NCBI GenBank assembly: GCA_013397865.1
Contig: VZTI01004402.1
Coordinates: forward strand, 546,427-610,426
Direction: 5' to 3'
From: Struthidea cinerea
Lineage: Eukaryota > Chordata > Aves > Passeriformes > Corcoracidae
Length of the DNA: 64,000 nt
How positions within the stretch are numbered: the stretch's first letter is position 1; each line of letters begins with the position of its first letter. Shown in pieces: positions 59,483 through 64,000 of the stretch. The notes beneath the pieces were generated by a model. The model was not told where the DNA came from and ran no database searches. It saw only the letters and a program-made list of their open reading frames with translations. Made by a program: the position numbers and the translations under genes.

Positions 59483-59567
59483 CCAGATCCTGCTTTCCTT
59501 AATGGCTTGAAGTATCCTACCGATTTTTACTGGGACTTCTCACTTGATTAAGACAAGCAAGATCTGG
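59483..59567. repeat. Short element with near-perfect terminal inverted repeats
   Basis: AGATCCTGCT near the left end and AGCAAGATCT at the right end pair with one mismatch around about 65 bases, resembling a miniature inverted-repeat element or an ancient amniote repeat. Boundaries approximate. Confidence 0.4.
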
Positions 59568-59809
59568 TCTTTGAAAAGACTTGAAGTTTGATAGTTAATG
59601 CAATTTCTGCAGCCATAGGAGCAGAATGATGGTTTTGATTTCACCGTAAAGGCATGATCTTCTCATCTTTCAGGCGACAGTGACATGACTGTGTATGTGT
59701 GCGTCTGGGGGCAGAGATTTGCAGGACAAAAAGATCTGTGGACAAATACAGCTCATAAAGAGAATGTTTTGCTGAAGTGAAATTTGCCTGAACATACCAT
59801 GCCATCTAA

Positions 59810-59995
59810 GATGTTTTATAGATATTTTTGCTGTCTGAGGTAAATGGGGGAGGATTACACCTATTTTACAGACTGGTGAAATCAGAGCATAAAGAATTTA
59901 AATGACTCACCCAAGATTACACAATAACTCAGTAGCAGACCCCAGCAGAGCCTGGAGTGCCAGTGCTCGAAACACTGGCCCAAACTGTCTCCTTG
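59810..59995 (-). mobile_element. MIR SINE, inverted
   Basis: ctattttacagactggtgaa (59861-59880), catgaaagaattt-like middle, aatgactcacccaagattac (59901-59920), acaataactcagtagcagac and ccagtgctcgaaacactgg give the reversed MIR core in order. Confidence 0.75.
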
Positions 59996-61732
59996 GCCTT
60001 GTCAGATGTATATCACTTTCAGACACTTAAAATACAGAGTCAAAAATAGAAGAACAGAACTTGTTTATTCCTCTGCTTATATATTAAACATAAGTTTGCT
60101 TTCAGTGAATAGTTTTGTTGTTTATATTTTCATGGGAATTCTAATCTTTGAAGGAATTCATTCCAGACTTTTGCTATTCCCTTTCACAAAGCAAAGCATA
60201 GATACTGGAACAAAACTCCTGCTACTACAAGCAGACCACTGTGGTTCCCATCCTGGAAGCTCAAGAGAACTAGCCTGTAACATTAGACTACAACAGCCTT
60301 TTATTAATGTTACACCTTGGAGCTCTTCTCTGAGTAGGAAACTTTCCTGCAAATTTATTTGAAATTATATCCCTCTGCCCTGAGCTAATTTTTTTCAGCC
60401 TGGTTAACATCATAAAATGGATCATTAATATGCCCTTTGAAAGTGATGCCAGTTCTGTGTAGCTCATACAGTCTGCATGTGTTGGTGCAAAGAAATTTGC
60501 TCCTACTGTATAGGATGTGTGTGCCAGAGAAGAGAGAGAGGGTTAAGAAAGAGAAAATATATACTGGAATGTAGTGGCGTAACAAATCCATCCCTAATCT
60601 TGAAAGCTCCATAGTGCATGAGTAATGAAACTAAGGATGAATTATTACATCTTGCACTCATAATTTACAGGTACGAGTGTATTATCTTACAGCATAAATA
60701 TTCCATTTAGGCTTTGTGATGGGGTTTTTCTCCATATAGGAAAATAAAAGTAGCATTAGTCACATGTCCATAGCTTTGTCAGTGGTTGCAAAATGTTTTT
60801 CTTTCCAGGAGGAAAGCGTACTGAATAATGCAACACTTCTATTTAGGCTGCTTTTTCATACATTGACACTTTCAAAATCTAGAAACAGTTCTTTTAATTT
60901 TAAGGGCTACAATGTCTGCTCCCTTTATTCCTGCCCTTTATCATCTTACACACCATGTTCTTATAGACAAGGGGGAAAAAAAAAACATTCCAGTGTCTAA
61001 TAAATCTGAAATCCATCAGGGGCTGCAAAGTGTTCATTCTCCTGCCTTGGTTCAGATCGTGTTACATTCAGCAGCACAACAAATGCACTTTGTGCACCAA
61101 CACCAATGCATTAAGCACTTTAGTTCATTTTTCCAGGGTGGGAACTAAATCCATTTTTTTAGAGTTTTGAAAATTTTTAACAAAGAGAATGGCTGCACAA
61201 TTGATTCACAAGCAAGGAGAGGGGAAAATCACATTACAGTAGTTGTTTCTGAGCAGAATTTTAATATTGCTAAAGGACTTTAAAAATATTTTGTGCTTCA
61301 AGCCTTCTCTAGCTTGCAGTGCTCTACCTTTGGTTTTCTGGGCTAATTTATGAGAAACTCTCTGTCTGCAGGTCTCAGTAGTCCTTTTTTTGCTCTTAGA
61401 CCTTTTGCTGCCTGTTACAGTGAAGTTGCACATGCTGTGCTTTCACAAATGGGAATTTTACTTTTGTTCTTTCCTGTTGCATTTCCCTAAAATAAAATAT
61501 ATTTGGTGGGGGCGGGGGGGGGGGGGAGAGGAGTATTTTATTACTGTTTGTATAAGGAAATAATGTAATGTGGGGCCAACTCTTTGGGCACACCAGGACT
61601 GATTTTCTAATACATGATCTCACAAGTATGAGAGATTTTATTTCAATGAGCTCAGTTCACAGCTACGGACCTAAAAGAGGAGTAGATTAATAGGTGTCAG
61701 GCAATTTAATAGTTTCTTTCTGACCTTTGTAG
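59996..61732. other. Non-coding interval
   Basis: AT-rich, no gene recognised. Contains a (GA)n patch (about 60528-60541) and a 13-G run at 61514-61526 within a G-rich stretch. Confidence 0.45.
61514..61526. repeat. Poly(G) run, 13 bases
   Basis: Thirteen G after GGGGGC, with G-quadruplex potential on the plus strand. Likely length-variable. Confidence 0.9.
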
Positions 61733-61767
61733 ACAGCTTTTTTTAGAAGAGCTGAGCCCTCAGCAAG
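61733..61767 (+). other. Candidate small exon, strong splice sites
   Basis: Acceptor tagtttctttctgacctttgtag ends at 61732 and the donor CAGCAAG/GTGAGTTC follows at 61768. At 35 bases it is small for a vertebrate exon but possible. The frame that stays open continues in frame into 62473-62571 when joined. Confidence 0.2.
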
Positions 61768-62472
61768 GTGAGTTCTAGAAACCAGAATCCAATTATGCTT
61801 CTAAAAACAATAGCACTTCTCTCATATACCTGCATCTCAGTTTCTGGTTCTGTGAAAGGGAAGCATTAATAATGAGCTAAATCATTATTAGTGAAATGGT
61901 CAGGGAAACATATATATGAAATGCTTTTAGATTCAGGGATGCTAAGAAACATTAAAACAAATAAATGATTTATAGAACAGACCTGTCAAATTTAAAAATG
62001 TCCAAGGAGATAATATTTCAAAGTTTGTTCCACACAAAAATTAAGTTGCATTTATCAAAAGCAGAACTATTTGCAAAGTGAATATTGACCAGCATGTGCA
62101 GCTTAAGGAAGGAACTGTAGTTTAGCTGATGTAACTGGGGCACTTCCACATGGCACAAGTTTTCAAGTCTACAGACACAAAAGTTGAAGGCCAGCAGCAA
62201 AGAAAGAGAAAGAGGAGAGGTGTTCAAAGACAAACTTTCAAACAAGCACATGCTGATCTGAAAGATTTGCTGAATTTTTGTGTCCAGAATTTAGAGAGGC
62301 AGTTGCCTTCACACATGAACACTTTCCTACATACCAAACTTAGGCAGTCACATATTGTCAGGTTTGAAAACATGGGCACTGAGAGGCCTGCAGATTCATG
62401 GGGCAAAGCTGTAATCAGGGTCAGGTCCCAGCAAGGATTCACTGTTGTATTAACATTTTTTCTTGTCCTCAG

Positions 62473-62571
62473 CTTAAACAGAAGAGACAGCAGAGCAAAC
62501 ACTCCAGCCCATCTCATTGTCAGCTGCTGTGCTGGATTAAACAAGACCAGAATTCACTCTTCTTATTGCAG
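62473..62571 (+). other. Candidate exon, strong splice sites
   Basis: Preceded by ttaacattttttcttgtcctcag and followed by TTGCAG/GTAAAA. The 99-base segment is a whole number of codons and open in at least two frames (one starts LKQKRQQSKHSSPSHC). No domain is recognised. Upstream in the same 62150-62575 open frame there are basic runs (QQRKRKRRG), also not a known family. Could be a long non-coding RNA exon or chance. Confidence 0.25.
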
Positions 62572-63399
62572 GTAAAAAAAATAAATTATGTCTTCCATGT
62601 TACTTCTGCTAAAAAAGGTGGGATTTTCCCTCTTATCATTAAGTCTGATAATTTGAGTGTGCAGTGGACACCTGTGCATTGAAGAAGGTACTTCTGCTGC
62701 ACGCAGTTTTCATCAGGAGCAGCTTACCAAATGTGAAAAACTGTAAATGTTACTGGAGTTTCCTTTGAAAAAAACAATGTTCCCAATGCTGGCATGAAAT
62801 ACTTGCCTGAGGAAAGGATGTTATGGTCATTTAGAAATCATAGGTGGAACCAGTGAGGTAGCAAAGGGAAAAAAGCAGTGTGGAGAGGCATCTCAAGCAA
62901 AAATGTCTAGTGGTCACTCCTTCCTCTGGCTGGCCTTTGGGTGGCCATCACTACTTTACTTGTAAGGAGTCTCCCATTTAAGCTAAAGAAGATGGTCACA
63001 TTTTAAAACAGAAGTGTGTTTAGAGCTGCAGTCCTCAGTGAGTATTTCTTAAGAAACGGTTGAAACCGTCAGTATTTTAGGAAAGCTGGAGGTATTGCAG
63101 CCATTTCCTATCAGATGATGTCTCTCTAAGTGTGAAGGGTAATAGGACTACTTTGAGCAGATTAGGTTAAATACTAAACTTGACTTCATTAATGCTGATG
63201 GAAACACAGAGCTCAGTATTCCGTGCAAAATTGTATTTTGAAGGAAAACCTCCTTTTAGGTAAGACTATACCAGTTCAGAACTGTTAAATTTGATACTGT
63301 TGTAACATAACACATTTCAAAACTGAGTGTCAAGAGGTAGAAATGTTCCAGTCCTGTAAGAGCAAATTCATAAACTTTGACATTTTTGGTGGTCTTTGT
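62572..63399. other. Non-coding interval
   Basis: No gene or named repeat. A donor-like TTTTAG/GTAAGA occurs at 63259/63260 with no clear partner. Confidence 0.45.
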
Positions 63400-63565
63400 T
63401 TCTACTTTTTAAATTAATTTCCATCAGAGGACTTTGTGTGGGAAATAAAGGATCTTGAGGCAAGTAATTATTCAGTGATTATTTTAGGCTCATTATTCTT
63501 ATTAAATAGTGAGTAAAGTAATCATAATTTATCTGTGGCGTCTGTATTTTCGTTTGCAGTACAAA
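63400..63565. promoter_or_regulatory. Candidate conserved regulatory block
   Basis: AT-rich with TTTTTAAATTAATTTCC, GCAAGTAATTATTCAGTGATTATTTTAGG (63460-63488), CTTATTAAATAG and GTAATCATAATTTATC. Dense TAAT-type words and no repeat signature. Enhancer role inferred. Confidence 0.3.
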
Positions 63566-64000
63566 GCTGCAACAGAGAGCTCAGAGAGTAACCTTGTTGC
63601 CTGAGCAGTGCTGGCATCCCTGATGATTCTTGTACACTAACAGGGTAATAATGAACAGAAATGCCTTTTGAATTACAAGTTCCATTGGAATCACAGGGGG
63701 AAGGTCAGTGTTCACCAAATTGAGGAAGACAAAACTGGCATGAAAGGAATTTTATGTTCGAGCTTCTCAGAGGGGATTAGAAGCGCTTTCTTAATAGCGA
63801 CTGAAAGGGAGCTGGAATGGTGTCACTGAATGTACAGACACTGCCCTGCTTGTGCACATCCACACATAGTCACCACATACAGCAGCACAAGGACCAAATG
63901 CATCAGGCTGCTGCCATGTTTGAGGGGGTTTCAAAAGACATTTTTTTCATCCTTCATCTCCACATGCTAAATATATAATAAGATACCTTGCTTTCTTGCC
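63566..64000. other. Non-coding right edge
   Basis: No gene or named repeat recognised up to the window end. Confidence 0.45.

Noticed and set aside
1..64000. CRISPR arrays, bacterial operons, integrated phage or retroviral genes
   Set aside because: No regularly spaced repeats, no dense operon-like coding, and no gag/pol/env-like frames or paired long terminal repeats were seen.

Overview
This window is nuclear DNA from a sauropsid, most likely a bird. Four fragments match the avian CR1 LINE 3' region (about 1325-1727, 30575-30665, 47068-47232, 58281-58640). There are no primate Alu, rodent B1/B2 or mammalian L1 signatures. Base composition is AT-leaning, with short homopolymers and no operon-like coding density. 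I cannot name the species or chromosome. No open reading frame above background carries a domain I recognise, so no protein-coding gene can be assigned with confidence. I read the window as intergenic or intronic DNA, possibly a gene desert next to a developmental gene.

Layout. 1-9 kb: CR1 copy, a 12-bp minisatellite on its flank, AT-rich conserved-element-like blocks, and exon-like segments with good splice sites on both strands (732-809 minus, 4652-4889 minus, 5989-6252 plus). 10-20 kb: MIR and L2-like fossils, a cluster of NK2-type homeodomain motifs (13.2-13.4 kb), and the best run of splice-bounded candidate exons on the plus strand (15519-15613, 17719-17888, 18196-18305, 19214-19294). 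20-27 kb: an 18-N assembly gap inside poly(A), the longest ORF (minus, no recognised domain) and purine-rich tracts. 27-29 kb: the most promoter-like region, with a CpG island at about 28.12-28.53 kb flanked by AT-rich, homeodomain-site-rich blocks. 30-40 kb: a CR1 piece, a perfect 16-bp inverted repeat at 33850/33932, and several MIR/L2 fossils. 42-46 kb: several regulatory-looking blocks, short tandem duplications and an AC-rich minisatellite. 46-60 kb: dense ancient MIR and L2-type fragments plus two CR1 fragments. 60-64 kb: two more splice-bounded candidate exons and an AT-rich distal block.

How it may work. If the candidate exons are real, the region carries one or more spliced long non-coding RNAs, with the CpG island as the obvious promoter. 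The homeodomain-motif-rich blocks would be distant enhancers of a gene outside the window. Both ideas are inferences. The direct observations are the repeats, the CpG island, the splice-site strings, the palindromes and the gap. Repeat calls were made by eye against remembered consensus patterns, so boundaries are approximate.
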